Below are positions 1 to 7,783 of a DNA stretch of 64,000 nt, piece by piece. Source of the stretch: Rubrivivax sp. (lineage in GTDB: Bacteria > Pseudomonadota > Gammaproteobacteria > Burkholderiales > Burkholderiaceae_C). A program made the position numbers and the translations under genes. The DNA lies in NCBI GenBank assembly GCA_016707445.1, contig JADJHR010000005.1:1-64000 (forward strand), read 5' to 3'. The first letter of the stretch is position 1, and each line of letters starts with the position of its first letter. The notes under the pieces were generated by a model, which did not search any database, was not told the DNA's origin, and was given only the letters and a program-made list of their open reading frames with translations.

Positions 1-7
1 TAGAATC

Positions 8-670
8 TCAGAATGAAATGTCGTCTTCTCTGTCGGCGTTCCAGTGCCCGCAAAGCTTGCATGTGTTGCTGACTGGATCGACAGATCGAGCCCGGCAGAA
101 CGAACAGGTTTGTGGCTGATCACATTCGGGCCGATTTGGAGGAAATGCCCTCTTGGCCAAAGAGCCTGCCAGAGCCTCATTGGCGGAGAGAAGCGCGTTC
201 AGTGTGTCGTCCTTGCGTGTGTGGTAGCCGATGAAGTCGTAGTCAAGTTCGGACTTTGAGAAGTGGAGTGCAAATTCGAGCGCTTTGCCTACGATGGAAT
301 CGGCCTCTTGCTTTGTGGCAGTCCATGCCAAATGTTCGATCGCGTTCCTCGTTGCTCTGAGAGATTGAATGAGCTCCAGGTCGTCGCGTGCGAAGTCGAG
401 CCCTCCAATAGTTGAGAGCCTAGCCATTGCCTGTTCGGCACTTACCGTCCGTGCGGTCAAACTGGGGTACTTGTCGACGTTCTCCCATATCAAACAGGGA
501 TGAACTCGGCGAAGCCGCTCCTTCAGAAGCAGTTCCACTCCGTGAGCGACTGCCTGAATCGCTTGCTTGAGCTTTCGCGGTTCTGGCTGTTCGTCGCCCC
601 ACGCTACCAACTCGATGGCTCGCTCAATGGAGTCTTGGGCGTTTTGGAGGAGGTCGAACTCGATCTTCAT
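8..670 (-). CDS. HEPN-like protein with C-terminal zinc ribbon (cassette gene)
   Basis: A 220-aa protein starting at the ATG at 670 (MKIEFDLL). Longer starts would run into the attC at 692-816 and are rejected. The middle part is helical and contains R108-N-A-I-E-H113, which fits the R-x4-6-H signature of HEPN domains. These are often RNases in toxin-antitoxin and anti-phage systems. The C-terminus has paired cysteines C189/C192 and C204/C207, a likely zinc ribbon. It is the left-most cassette gene seen, and its own attC lies beyond the window. The HEPN assignment rests on the motif and helical pattern only. No antitoxin partner is visible in the same cassette. Confidence 0.6.
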   Translation of the reverse strand: MKIEFDLLQNAQDSIERAIELVAWGDEQPEPRKLKQAIQAVAHGVELLLKERLRRVHPCLIWENVDKYPSLTARTVSAEQAMARLSTIGGLDFARDDLELIQSLRATRNAIEHLAWTATKQEADSIVGKALEFALHFSKSELDYDFIGYHTRKDDTLNALLSANEALAGSLAKRAFPPNRPECDQPQTCSFCRARSVDPVSNTCKLCGHWNADREDDISF

Positions 671-691
671 GGTTGGGGCAGCGGACGTGAC

Positions 692-816
692 GCCTAACGT
701 GGAGCTAACCGGCCGACGACGGCGTGCCCCCCTGGCCGCGCGGCGCATGATGTACAAAGACGCTGCGCGGCCAGGGGGGCATGCCGTTGGCGGTCCGGTT
801 GAGCGTAGGGTTAGAC
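692..816 (-). other. attC site 1 (long type, 125 bp)
   Basis: Starts with GCCTAAC (692-698) and ends with GTTAGAC (810-816). The arms around a GATGTACAAAG-like centre are inverted repeats (CCCCCCTGGCCGCGCGGC against GCGCGGCCAGGGGGG). It separates the HEPN cassette from the reverse-oriented cassette. Confidence 0.92.
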
Positions 817-892
817 GGCACTGTCTTCAATTGAGCCTTCAGGTTCCTGGCGTCCTTGCCGATATCGGTCTGGGGGTCTTCGCGAGGGCAGT

Positions 893-1228
893 ATGCAAGA
901 CGGAACATGGACTTCGGCAGTCTCTGAACTCTTGGGTAGCGCACGGCTTGCCTTTGTGCGCTTCTGGAAGGAGGACATCGTTCAAGTAGCCCTGGCCTCT
1001 GGGATGTTTCTGGCGCTGGCTTTGCCGCTTGTGATCGTCATCTTGCTTCTTTGGTGGTTGGACTCTACGGGGTGGCGTCCGACTGGTGGCTTCTACAAGA
1101 TTGGCCAGGGTCTGGAGATTCCGGCGTCTCAGGCAATTTGGCTTCTTGCATTCGCTCGAAGCGACCGCTCCGGGGTGCGCGGTAGGTTGGACGGTGTGGC
1201 GACGGATGGCGCGAAGTCCGCGAAGTAG
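893..1228 (+). CDS. Small membrane protein in a reverse-oriented cassette
   Basis: A 111-aa open frame on the plus strand, opposite to the other cassette genes. It has a GAGGG ribosome-binding sequence about six bases before the ATG. Residues 31-56 (about VALASGMFLALALPLVIVILLLWW) form one strong transmembrane segment. The frame nearly fills the cassette (816-1239) and stops 11 bp before the next attC, which argues that it is the real gene of this cassette. The minus strand offers only a low-complexity frame. Reverse cassette genes must carry their own promoter and are often toxin-antitoxin or small membrane proteins. The function is not recognised. Confidence 0.5.
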   Translation: MQDGTWTSAVSELLGSARLAFVRFWKEDIVQVALASGMFLALALPLVIVILLLWWLDSTGWRPTGGFYKIGQGLEIPASQAIWLLAFARSDRSGVRGRLDGVATDGAKSAK

Positions 1229-1238
1229 GGTTTGTGCT

Positions 1239-1349
1239 GTCTAACGTAGAGCTAACCGGCCCGCGGAGGCATGGCGGGCTTGGGCCAGAATGAAATGGAG
1301 GCCCAAGGCCGGCATGCCGTAGCGGGTGCGGTTGAGCGGCAGGTTGGAC
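1239..1349 (-). other. attC site 2 (short type, 111 bp)
   Basis: Bounded by GTCTAAC (1239-1245) and GTTGGAC (1343-1349). The right core deviates from the usual GTTAGAC but still fits GTTRRRY. The centre is the AGAATGAAATGGAGG spacer found in all short-type sites here. Confidence 0.92.
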
Positions 1350-1727
1350 GGCAGTTCAGGGCTTGGGCGGAGCGAGAAGGCCTTGTTGTACTGGGCCGTG
1401 CCCTTGATGGAAAGGTGCCTTGCCACCCTTGTATTAGCGTTGCCACGAAGGACGCAGACCGCCTTGTTGCGTGCACGGGACTTGCGCGCGAGCGAACCGA
1501 GCTGAACTGGCGGTAGAAATTTGCCGCCCTGTGGGCGGCAGACCCTGATTCGGCTGCCAGGCGCATCGAGTTGGCGCGATGCGTCGCTGTCGTCTCTGGA
1601 TGCCGGCAAACAGCACGACACTTCGATGCACAGCGGCGTTCCATTTTCTTGGTCGTTCTGTCTTGGTCTTGCATTCTTGGGCGACGGAGCGATGTAGACG
1701 GCCGCTTCGGAAAGTGCGTCTTCCGCT
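1350..1727 (-). repeat. Family A cassette body, copy a (probably non-coding)
   Basis: One of ten related bodies of about 360-390 bp. It contains the conserved hairpin GCCGCCC-TGT-GGGCGGC at 1523-1539. The minus-strand frame that begins MQDQDR in several copies is shifted here in its middle relative to copies b, c, f and j, so no common protein is preserved. Together with its attC and cassette-start sequence it is nearly identical to copy g (8855-9232), indicating a recent duplication across about 7.5 kb. Confidence 0.8.
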
Positions 1728-1852
1728 GTCTAACGTAGAGTTAACCGGGCGACGACGGCGTGGCGCCCTGGCCGCGCGGCGCATGATGAAGCAGGGCGCT
1801 GCGCGGCCAGGGTGCCATGCCGTTGGCGCTCCGTTTGAACGACATGTTAGAC
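1728..1852 (-). other. attC site 3 (long type, 125 bp)
   Basis: Bounded by GTCTAAC (1728-1734) and GTTAGAC (1846-1852). Inverted arms GGCGCCCTGGCCGCGCGGC and the complementary copy flank a GATGATGAAG centre. Confidence 0.92.
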
Positions 1853-2208
1853 CACGCCTGTTGCTGAGGTTTGGCTAACGTGACGCACCTGAAAGGGCAT
1901 GACTACGGGCTGGAGAAGGAGACGCGAGCGTTCGCAGATTGACTTCGCTGGGTTCGTGTTTTGCGCGTACTTGACCGAGGGCGGCGACCGGGGACAGGAG
2001 TCTTGACCGGAAGTACCGAGCCATTCACTTGCCGGCCTTGATGAACGGTGCCCCGTTCGGTCTTGGTCTTGGTCTTTGGCTGAAGGCCACGGCACCAGTC
2101 TTGAGGCGAAGCCAAGTCGGGGGACCGGCTGAGCTCGATTCATGCCTGTTCCTGAGCTTGCCGATCCTGGCCGAAGCGCGCGACATCTTGAGCAGGGCGT
2201 TTTGCGTG
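1853..2208 (-). repeat. Family C cassette body, copy 1 (probably non-coding)
   Basis: About 356 bp, closely related to 2901-3281 but lacking the roughly 50-bp insert that carries the GCCGCGC hairpin there. The left edge (CACGCCTGTTGCTGAG, then TAACGTGACG) also resembles the left edge of family B bodies at 10639 and 12213. B and C therefore probably share an ancestor. No open frame is conserved between copies. Confidence 0.75.
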
Positions 2209-2334
2209 GTCTAACGTAGAGTTAACCGGGCGACGACGGCGTGGCGCCCAGCCCGCGAGGCGGATGATGCGCATGCAGCGCCTCGCGGGCTGGGTGCCAT
2301 GCCGTTGGCGCTCCGGTTGAACGACATGTTAGAC
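2209..2334 (-). other. attC site 4 (long type, 126 bp)
   Basis: Bounded by GTCTAAC (2209-2215) and GTTAGAC (2328-2334). Inverted arms built on GCCCAGCCCGCGAGGC flank a GATGATGCGCATG centre. The stop codon of the gene at 2329-2760 lies in the right core. Confidence 0.92.
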
Positions 2335-2760
2335 GGCACTTTGGGCGGTTCGCCCTGATAGCGCCTCGGAGAAGGCGACAGAGTTGTTCAGAACCGTGTA
2401 CGACTTGATCTTCTGGTTCTCGAAAGTGAATACGTTGCATGCCATGGCGCGAACCTCATTGCCTGATTCCTTGGCTTTCCAGTGTCCCCGCAGAAGAACA
2501 ACGGTGGTGTCCTGGTCGGAAAACTGCTTCAAGCGCTGTACTTCAAGGATCTGCAGTTTCTCGTTCAGCACTTTCACGAACGATATGAGGCCATTCACGC
2601 CATGCCACCTGCCTGCCCACGGAATGGAGTCTGAACCCTGCCAGTCAAGCATGAAGTCCTCGGTGACGCAACTTGTGAGTTGTTCAGGCGACAAGGCCTT
2701 CAGGGCTTCGTAGAACCGATCGAGTAGCTGCGTCACGATGAACTGGTTGCTGGTGGACAA
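2329..2760 (-). CDS. NTF2-like / SnoaL-type protein (cassette gene)
   Basis: A 143-aa protein, MSTSNQFIVTQLLDRFYEALKA at its N-terminus, with the helix then W/G-rich strand pattern of the NTF2-like superfamily (SnoaL-like cyclases, ketosteroid isomerase relatives). Visible fold landmarks are an N-terminal amphipathic helix, DFMLDWQGSDSIPWAGRWHG near residues 35-54 and the strands TTVVLLRGHW and MACNVFTFENQKIKSYTV. Family members are enzymes, ligand-binding proteins or immunity-type proteins, so the substrate cannot be named. The TAA stop overlaps the attC core. A second, unrelated NTF2-like cassette lies at 11126-11554. Confidence 0.75.
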   Translation of the reverse strand: MSTSNQFIVTQLLDRFYEALKALSPEQLTSCVTEDFMLDWQGSDSIPWAGRWHGVNGLISFVKVLNEKLQILEVQRLKQFSDQDTTVVLLRGHWKAKESGNEVRAMACNVFTFENQKIKSYTVLNNSVAFSEALSGRTAQSAV

Positions 2761-2774
2761 AGGACTTGTGTGCC

Positions 2775-2900
2775 GTCTAACGTAGAGTTAACCGGGCGAC
2801 GACGGAAGGACGGCTTGGCCGTGCGGCCGATGATGAAGCAAGGCGGCTGCACGGCCAAGCTGGCCTGCCGTTGGCGCTCCGGTTGAACGACATGTTAGAC
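2775..2900 (-). other. attC site 5 (long type, 126 bp)
   Basis: Bounded by GTCTAAC (2775-2781) and GTTAGAC (2894-2900). The arms GGCTTGGCCGTGCGGCC and their complement are shared with attC sites 10 and 18. Confidence 0.92.
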
Positions 2901-3281
2901 CACGCTTGTTGATGAGTTTTGGCCAACGTGACGCACCTGAAAGGGCCCGACTGCGGGCTGGTGAAGGGGATGCGAGCGTGAACAGAGTGACTCGGCTGAA
3001 CTTGTGTTGTGCGTGTATTTGACCGAGGGCCGCGACCGGGGGCGGGAGTTTTGACCGGAGGTACCTGGCCATGCACTTGCCGGCTTTGATGAACGGTACC
3101 TCGTTCGGTCTTGGTCGTTGGTTGATGGTCACGGACTCAGCCTTGTATTGCCGCGCGACAGCGCGGCCTCTGTCTTGAGGCGAAGCCAAGTCGCGGGACC
3201 GGCTGAGCTTGATTCATGCCTGTTCCTGAGCTTGCCGATCCTGGCCGAAGCGCGCGACATCTTGAGCAGGGGGTTTGCGTG
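2901..3281 (-). repeat. Family C cassette body, copy 2 (probably non-coding)
   Basis: About 381 bp, homologous to 1853-2208. It contains an extra segment with the hairpin GCCGCGC-GACA-GCGCGGC at 3150-3167. The same stem with different loops occurs in both family B bodies. Frames are not conserved with copy 1. Confidence 0.75.
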
Positions 3282-3391
3282 GTCTAACGTTTGAGCTAAA
3301 CGGCATTTTGCGGCAGGCCGGGTTTGGGCGAGAATGAAATGAAGCCCAAACCTGGGCTGCCGCAAAATGTCGGTTGAGCGAATGGTTAGGC
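3282..3391 (-). other. attC site 6 (divergent, 110 bp)
   Basis: Bounded by GTCTAAC (3282-3288) and GTTAGGC (3385-3391). It differs from the common types by GTTTGAGCTAAACGG at the left and the arms CATTTTGCGGCAG / CTGCCGCAAAATG. It keeps the AGAATGAAATG centre. It belongs with attC 23 as a third subtype. Confidence 0.9.
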
Positions 3392-4207
3392 AACTCTCAG
3401 ACCATTTCCCTGAAGGTAATTTTTGCGTAGGAACGCCATAAGTGCAGCGCCGACTTCCTCTGGGGTCTCAACCGCCGACAAGTGGCCTGACTTCGGAATT
3501 ACAACGAGATTAGACCCTCTGATCCTATCGGCAATTGCCTGCGACTTGGGCGGCGGCAAGGGATTATCTTCCTGTCCAACAATTACCAATGTGGGACACT
3601 GTATTTGCGATAGTTGACTTCGAACGTCATCGCGGGACATGATCGCGCCAATCCCCGGAATTATTGACTTTACTCGCATGTCGAGGAACTTCTGCCTAAA
3701 TTCAGCACACAAGCTCTTACGCTCACGAAGGCTTGTCGATCCCAGAAATATCGGGAGGAGCGAGGGAACAATAGGTTTAGGGCCTAGCAATGATACCCCC
3801 GTGCGAAGCGCGGCGTATTTCAGACGTTTGAAAGTCGACTCCGGGCCAGCGTCAGTGTCCATCAGTACCAGCGCACCCACACGCTCTGGATGCCGCAATG
3901 CTGCGCGCATGCTTAAGAAGCCGCCAATTGAGAGGCCGGCCCACGCGGCTTGCTGAACGGACTCTGCATCAAGTACCTCGATAACATCTTCAACAAGGTC
4001 ATATAGGGAGTAGGGACTAAGCGAGTCACCTGATTCACCATGTCCCCGCAGGTCAATATTTATAACGCGATATTGTGACTTTAGCGCATCGACCTGATAT
4101 CGAAACATTGTTCGATCACATAGGAAACTGTGAGTCAGCACTACGCATTGCCCCGTACCGATGGCGTCATAGCTGATGGATATTCCGCTTCGTTTGACGG
4201 TCGGCAT
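3386..4207 (-). CDS. Alpha/beta hydrolase (cassette gene)
   Basis: A 273-aa single-domain alpha/beta-hydrolase. The nucleophile elbow is G91-L-S93-I-G-G, with acid D214 in GQEDNPLP and histidine H242 in SGHLSAVE. RGHGESG at residues 54-60 is the typical oxyanion-side loop. Closest by pattern are the 3-oxoadipate enol-lactonase / esterase-like hydrolases; the substrate is unknown. There is no signal peptide, so it is cytoplasmic. Base composition is clearly more AT-rich than the flanking core genome, consistent with acquisition as a cassette. The TAA stop lies within the attC core at 3386-3388. Confidence 0.88.
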   Translation of the reverse strand: MPTVKRSGISISYDAIGTGQCVVLTHSFLCDRTMFRYQVDALKSQYRVINIDLRGHGESGDSLSPYSLYDLVEDVIEVLDAESVQQAAWAGLSIGGFLSMRAALRHPERVGALVLMDTDAGPESTFKRLKYAALRTGVSLLGPKPIVPSLLPIFLGSTSLRERKSLCAEFRQKFLDMRVKSIIPGIGAIMSRDDVRSQLSQIQCPTLVIVGQEDNPLPPPKSQAIADRIRGSNLVVIPKSGHLSAVETPEEVGAALMAFLRKNYLQGNGLRVA

Positions 4208-4247
4208 AGACTGATCTTTCTATACGCAGTTATGGAGGTACTGAGTT

Positions 4248-4358
4248 GCCTAACGTAGAGCTAACCGGCCCGCGGAGGCATGGCGGGCTTGGGCCAGAAT
4301 GAAATGGAGGCCCATGGCCGGTATGCCGTAGCGGGTCCGGTTGAGCGCCAGGTTAGAC
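4248..4358 (-). other. attC site 7 (short type, 111 bp)
   Basis: Bounded by GCCTAAC (4248-4254) and GTTAGAC (4352-4358), with the common AGAATGAAATGGAGG centre. A small change (CATGGCCGGTATG) distinguishes it from the other short sites. Confidence 0.92.
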
Positions 4359-4734
4359 GGCGGTTCGGGGCTTGGACGGAGCGGAATCGCCTGGTTGTAC
4401 TGCGCCTTGCCGTGGATGGAAAGTCGCTTTGCGACCCTTGTGTTTTCTTGGCCGCGAGAGGGGCGGGCCGTCTTGCCGCGCGCTGGACTAGCGCCCGAGC
4501 GGACCGAGCTGAAATGGCGGAAGAGATTTGCCGTCCTGTGGACGGCGGACCTTGATTCGACCGCCAGGCGCGTCGACTTGGCCGGACGTGTCGTCGTCTT
4601 CTCTGGATACGGGCAAACAGCACGGACCTTCGATGCACAGCGGCGTTTCATTGCCTTGGTCGTTCTGTCTTGGTCTTGCATTCAAGCGGGGCGCCCCGAA
4701 GCAGATGACTGGCTCGGATCAGGCAAAGTTCGCT
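4359..4734 (-). repeat. Family A cassette body, copy b (probably non-coding)
   Basis: Contains the family hairpin at 4530-4546 as GCCGTCC-TGT-GGACGGC. Compared with the other copies both arms have changed, so the base pair is kept: a compensatory C-G to T-A change. The minus-strand MQDQDR frame is open through this copy. Confidence 0.8.
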
Positions 4735-4860
4735 GTCTAACGTGCGAGCTAAGCGGGCGACGACGGCAGGACGCCAGGCCCGCGCGGTGCATGATAGACA
4801 AAGGCGCCGCGCGGGCCTGGTGGCCTGCCGTTGGCGCTCCGCTTGAGCGAGGGGTTAGGC
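4735..4860 (-). other. attC site 8 (long type, 126 bp)
   Basis: Bounded by GTCTAAC (4735-4741) and GTTAGGC (4854-4860), with arms built on GCCAGGCCCGCGCGG. The stop of the GNAT gene is inside the right core. Confidence 0.92.
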
Positions 4861-5298
4861 CCCACTCGCCATGTGCAGGCGCTCGGCACTCTCTTCTGTG
4901 ACCTTGAAGCCATGTTTCGCATACAGCGCCTGCGCGCGGGTGTTCACTCGGAGTACCCGCAGCGTGACGGGCTTGCCTCGGATAGCGGCGTCTTTCTGGA
5001 TGTCTTGTAGCACCTGTGACCCGATGCCCTGACCTCTGTACCTTACCGAAAGGTAGAGCTTTACCAGCCATACGTGGGATAGAAATTCTTCCACGGCAAC
5101 CAGTCCAGCAACCTCTTCATCGACCAGGATCATCCTGTAGGTCTCGGGCGTGAAGTTGGCGCGATGCTTCTGAAGTTGTTCTTCTTCGTCCCAGTTGCCC
5201 CAGGTCTCCTCCACGTAGCCGCGCATCGCCTCTTCGGTGATTGAGTACGTGACCGCCAGATCTTCTTGAGTCGCGGAACGCATGCGAAAGTGCGGCAT
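4855..5298 (-). CDS. GNAT-family N-acetyltransferase (cassette gene)
   Basis: A 147-aa protein with the GNAT fold. The acetyl-CoA pyrophosphate loop is R88-G-Q-G-I-G93 within SVRYRGQGIGSQVL (motif A). The following helix and VNTRAQALYAKHGFKV (motif B, typical A-x-x-x-Y-x-K-x-G-F) complete the fold. It would transfer an acetyl group from acetyl-CoA to an amine; the acceptor is unknown. Acetyltransferases are common passengers in integrons, some giving drug resistance, but no aminoglycoside-specific signature is visible. The start at 5298 (MPHFRMRSATQED) leaves only 7 bp to the next attC. Confidence 0.9.
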   Translation of the reverse strand: MPHFRMRSATQEDLAVTYSITEEAMRGYVEETWGNWDEEEQLQKHRANFTPETYRMILVDEEVAGLVAVEEFLSHVWLVKLYLSVRYRGQGIGSQVLQDIQKDAAIRGKPVTLRVLRVNTRAQALYAKHGFKVTEESAERLHMASGA

Positions 5299-5305
5299 GT
5301 GTGGG

Positions 5306-5416
5306 GCCTAACGTAGAGCTAACCGGCCCGCGGAGGCATGGCGGGCTTGGGCCAGAATGAAATGGAGGCCCAAGGCCGGCATGCCGTAGCGGGTCCGGTT
5401 GAGCGCCAGGTTAGAC
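5306..5416 (-). other. attC site 9 (short type, 111 bp)
   Basis: Bounded by GCCTAAC (5306-5312) and GTTAGAC (5410-5416), with the standard short-type arms and AGAATGAAATGGAGG centre. Confidence 0.92.
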
Positions 5417-5792
5417 GGCGGTTCGGGGCTTGGACGGAGCGGAATCGCCTTGTTGTACTGTGCCTTGCTCTGGATGGGAAGGCGCTTTGCTACCCTTGTG
5501 TTTACTTGGCCGCGAGAGTGGCGGACCGTCTTGCCGGGCGCTGGACTGGCGCCCGAGCGGTCCGAGCTGAAATGGCGGTAGAAATCCGCCGCCCTGTAGG
5601 CGGCGGACCCTGATTCGGCTGCCAGGCGCACCGAGCTGGCGCGATGCGTCGTCGTCTTCTTTGGATGCCGGCAAACAGCACGACAGTTCGATGCACAGCG
5701 GCATTCCATTGTCTCGGGCCTTCTGTCTTGGTCTTGCATTCAAGCGGGGCGTCTCGAAGCAGACGACTGGCTCGGATCAAGCGGAGTCCGCT
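5417..5792 (-). repeat. Family A cassette body, copy c (probably non-coding)
   Basis: Two hairpins are informative. At 5588-5604 the first (GCCGCCC-TGT-AGGCGGC) has one change that is a G-U pair on a minus-strand transcript. At 5535-5555 the second has stem CGGGCGC/GCGCCCG where copy f has CGCGCGC/GCGCGCG, a double compensatory change at the third pair. Confidence 0.8.
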
Positions 5793-5918
5793 GTCTAACG
5801 TAGAGTTAACCGGGCGACGACGGAAGGACGGCTTGGCCGTGCGGCCGATGATGAAGCAGGGCGGACGCACGGCCAAGCTGGCCTGCCGTTGGCGCTCCGG
5901 TTGAACGACATGTTAGGC
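5793..5918 (-). other. attC site 10 (long type, 126 bp)
   Basis: Bounded by GTCTAAC (5793-5799) and GTTAGGC (5912-5918). Arms resemble those of attC 5 and attC 18. Confidence 0.92.
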
Positions 5919-5937
5919 GGCATTCGTTCGACTACCG

Positions 5938-6141
5938 TCAATCGTTGGTTGGCTCGCCAATAAGCGATCGAAGTCCATCTGCATCAATGGCTTCGAAGGC
6001 AGCGTCAAGTGCGACTTGATCCGTTTCGAAGACGTCATCCCAGACGGTTGAATTGTTGTACTGATCGACAACCTCGAATCCAGGCCCCTGCGCCATTGCC
6101 ATAGATGTCGACGCGTACTGAGTGGCCATCTCGTTCAACAT
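5938..6141 (-). CDS. Small acidic protein of unknown function (cassette gene)
   Basis: A 67-aa frame (63 aa if translation starts at the second ATG at 6129, MATQYAST). The C-terminal half is strongly acidic (TDQVALDAAFEAIDADG). There is no signal peptide, membrane segment or known domain. It is the only frame of protein-like composition in this cassette and ends 20 bp before the attC. The leader of about 170 bp between the start and the cassette boundary at 6311 is long for a cassette and may hold a promoter. The family is not recognised. Confidence 0.55.
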   Translation of the reverse strand: MLNEMATQYASTSMAMAQGPGFEVVDQYNNSTVWDDVFETDQVALDAAFEAIDADGLRSLIGEPTND

Positions 6142-6310
6142 GTTGGCTGAGTGGCGAGAGGAGGTGGCCTGGGTGTTCTTCTGTCATGGCTACTCCTGGG
6201 TATTGCAGTGCTGGGACCCCGCGCCCTGTGCTTCTCGGCGTAGGTGGTTGCTGTCAGTATGCGCCGGAGCCAACGCGTGTCGCGGTCGCCGGAGGATTGG
6301 GCTTCATGCC

Positions 6311-6421
6311 GCCTAACGTGGAGTTGAGCGGCAGACAGCGGCAAGGCCCGCGAGGCGCATGATGAACCTTTGCGCTTCGCGGGCCTTGCCGTTGGCTGTC
6401 CGCTCGAACGTAGGGTTAGGT
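6311..6421 (-). other. attC site 11 (111 bp, own arm sequence)
   Basis: Bounded by GCCTAAC (6311-6317) and GTTAGGT (6415-6421). Arms CGGCAAGGCCCGCGAGGCGC and complement flank a GATGAACCTT centre. The arm sequence is shared in part with attC 21. Confidence 0.9.
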
Positions 6422-7267
6422 TGCAGTCTTCTGCCGTGTGGCCCGATTCTGTGCTTCCTTAAGAAGTAGATCGTCAAGTAGGTCAGCTCGCCGCGCGGTG
6501 TCCTTTCTACTGAGTAGCCGGTCGACGCCATTCGCTATCTGTTCTGCTTCCGTCATGCTGAAGTTGAACTCTACCGCCAAGCGGTCAAAGTCCATCTCAG
6601 ATCGTCTACATCTTTCTGCGGCCTCTGCCGTTGAGATGGAGAGTAGCGTGTTGTAGAAGGCAATGAGCCTTCGTTCTCCAAGGATCGTGCTTGAGGCGAG
6701 CTTCAGCCAGCTACCTTCGTCTGGAAATTCGCGTTCGATCTGCTCAAGCCTTTGCAATGCGGGTGATCTAATGTCCGCAGGAACGCTGGGTTCCCTTCCG
6801 GTACGTAGATACTCAGTCAGAACGTCCGGCCTAGACAGATACCTTACTATCAGACTCTTCTCCGAACTTGAGAGATCGTGATCGTGCTCGCCGACTATCG
6901 CATTGGCGATGAAGTGCCCCCAATTTGCTGATGGGTCGGAGGATGCGGTCTCTACTGTGTCCTTATGGTCATCCGCGTGGACAAAGGCGCTTCTAAGTTC
7001 ACTTGGAAAATGAATGAGTTGATCGGCGAGAGCATCAACGAGAAGTCCGCGATCACGCATCGATCTAGCGTGAGGTTTGATAGCCGCAGAAAGGACGCGG
7101 ACGAGAATCTCAAATAGGATCGGATTCCGCGACACCCAGTTCGCGAAGGAGCTTCCTCCAGTGGACTTTCTTAACGCGTTCAGGAAGTTCTGCTGGAAGG
7201 TCCCGATATCTACGTCATAGGCGTCGATGGCAACCTGCGCTATCGATTTCCAGAGTTCGGTGGACAT
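6416..7267 (-). CDS. Hypothetical 283-aa protein (cassette gene)
   Basis: A 283-aa soluble, mainly helical protein, MSTELWKSIAQVAIDAYDVD at the N-terminus. There is no signal peptide or transmembrane segment. It is rich in charged helices such as LVDALADQLIHFPSELRSAFVHADD and ends with KDTARRADLLDDLLLKEAQN. No catalytic motif is recognised. Base composition is lower in GC than the core genome to the right. It fills its cassette almost completely; its stop overlaps the attC core at 6415-6421 and its start is 30 bp from the next boundary. It could be a helical regulator or a defence protein, but nothing visible decides this. Confidence 0.8.
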   Translation of the reverse strand: MSTELWKSIAQVAIDAYDVDIGTFQQNFLNALRKSTGGSSFANWVSRNPILFEILVRVLSAAIKPHARSMRDRGLLVDALADQLIHFPSELRSAFVHADDHKDTVETASSDPSANWGHFIANAIVGEHDHDLSSSEKSLIVRYLSRPDVLTEYLRTGREPSVPADIRSPALQRLEQIEREFPDEGSWLKLASSTILGERRLIAFYNTLLSISTAEAAERCRRSEMDFDRLAVEFNFSMTEAEQIANGVDRLLSRKDTARRADLLDDLLLKEAQNRATRQKTAT

Positions 7268-7297
7268 GCGGCTCTCCTGTGCGTTGTGAAATCTGCA

Positions 7298-7408
7298 ACC
7301 TAACGTAGAGCTAACCGGCCCGTGGATGCATGGCGGGCTTGGGCCAGAATGAAATGGAGGCCCAAGGCCGGCATGCCGTAGCGGGTCCGGTTGAGCGCCA
7401 GGTTAGAC
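7298..7408 (-). other. attC site 12 (short type, 111 bp)
   Basis: Bounded by ACCTAAC (7298-7304) and GTTAGAC (7402-7408). The left core starts with A because it follows a cassette whose boundary core is GTTAGGT. Confidence 0.92.
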
Positions 7409-7783
7409 GGCGGTTCGGGGCTTGGACGGGACGACATGGCGTTGTTGTACTGCGCCTTGCCCTTGATGGATAGGTGCTTTGCGACCCTTGTTTTGACGTG
7501 GCCGCGAAAGACGCGGGCCGTCTTGCTGAGTGCTGGACTGACGGGCGAGACGACAGTGTTGCCGTGGCGTGCGGATTCGCCGCCCTGTGGGCGGCGGAGC
7601 CTGATTTGACTGCCCGGCGGAACGCGTTGCCGCGATGCGTCGTCGTCTTCTCTGGATGCGGGGAAACAGCACGGCACCTCGATGAACAGCGGCGTTCCAA
7701 CGTCTTGGCCGTTCTGTCTTGGACTTGCATTCAAGCGGGGCGTCTCGAAGCAGACCACTGGCTCGGATCAGGCGCATTCCGCT
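7409..7783 (-). repeat. Family A cassette body, copy d (probably non-coding)
   Basis: Hairpin at 7579-7595 (GCCGCCC-TGT-GGGCGGC) is intact, but the surrounding segment is diverged (GGACTGACGGGCGAGACGACAG) and the second hairpin is lost. The minus frame is shifted relative to copies b, c, f and j. Confidence 0.78.

Noticed and set aside
1252..1674. Minus-strand frames of about 125-155 aa (MQDQDR...) in most family A cassettes
   Set aside because: They end in translated attC sequence, the register changes between copies, copy e lacks the start region and no domain is present. Called a non-coding repeat, although b, c, f and j do keep the frame.
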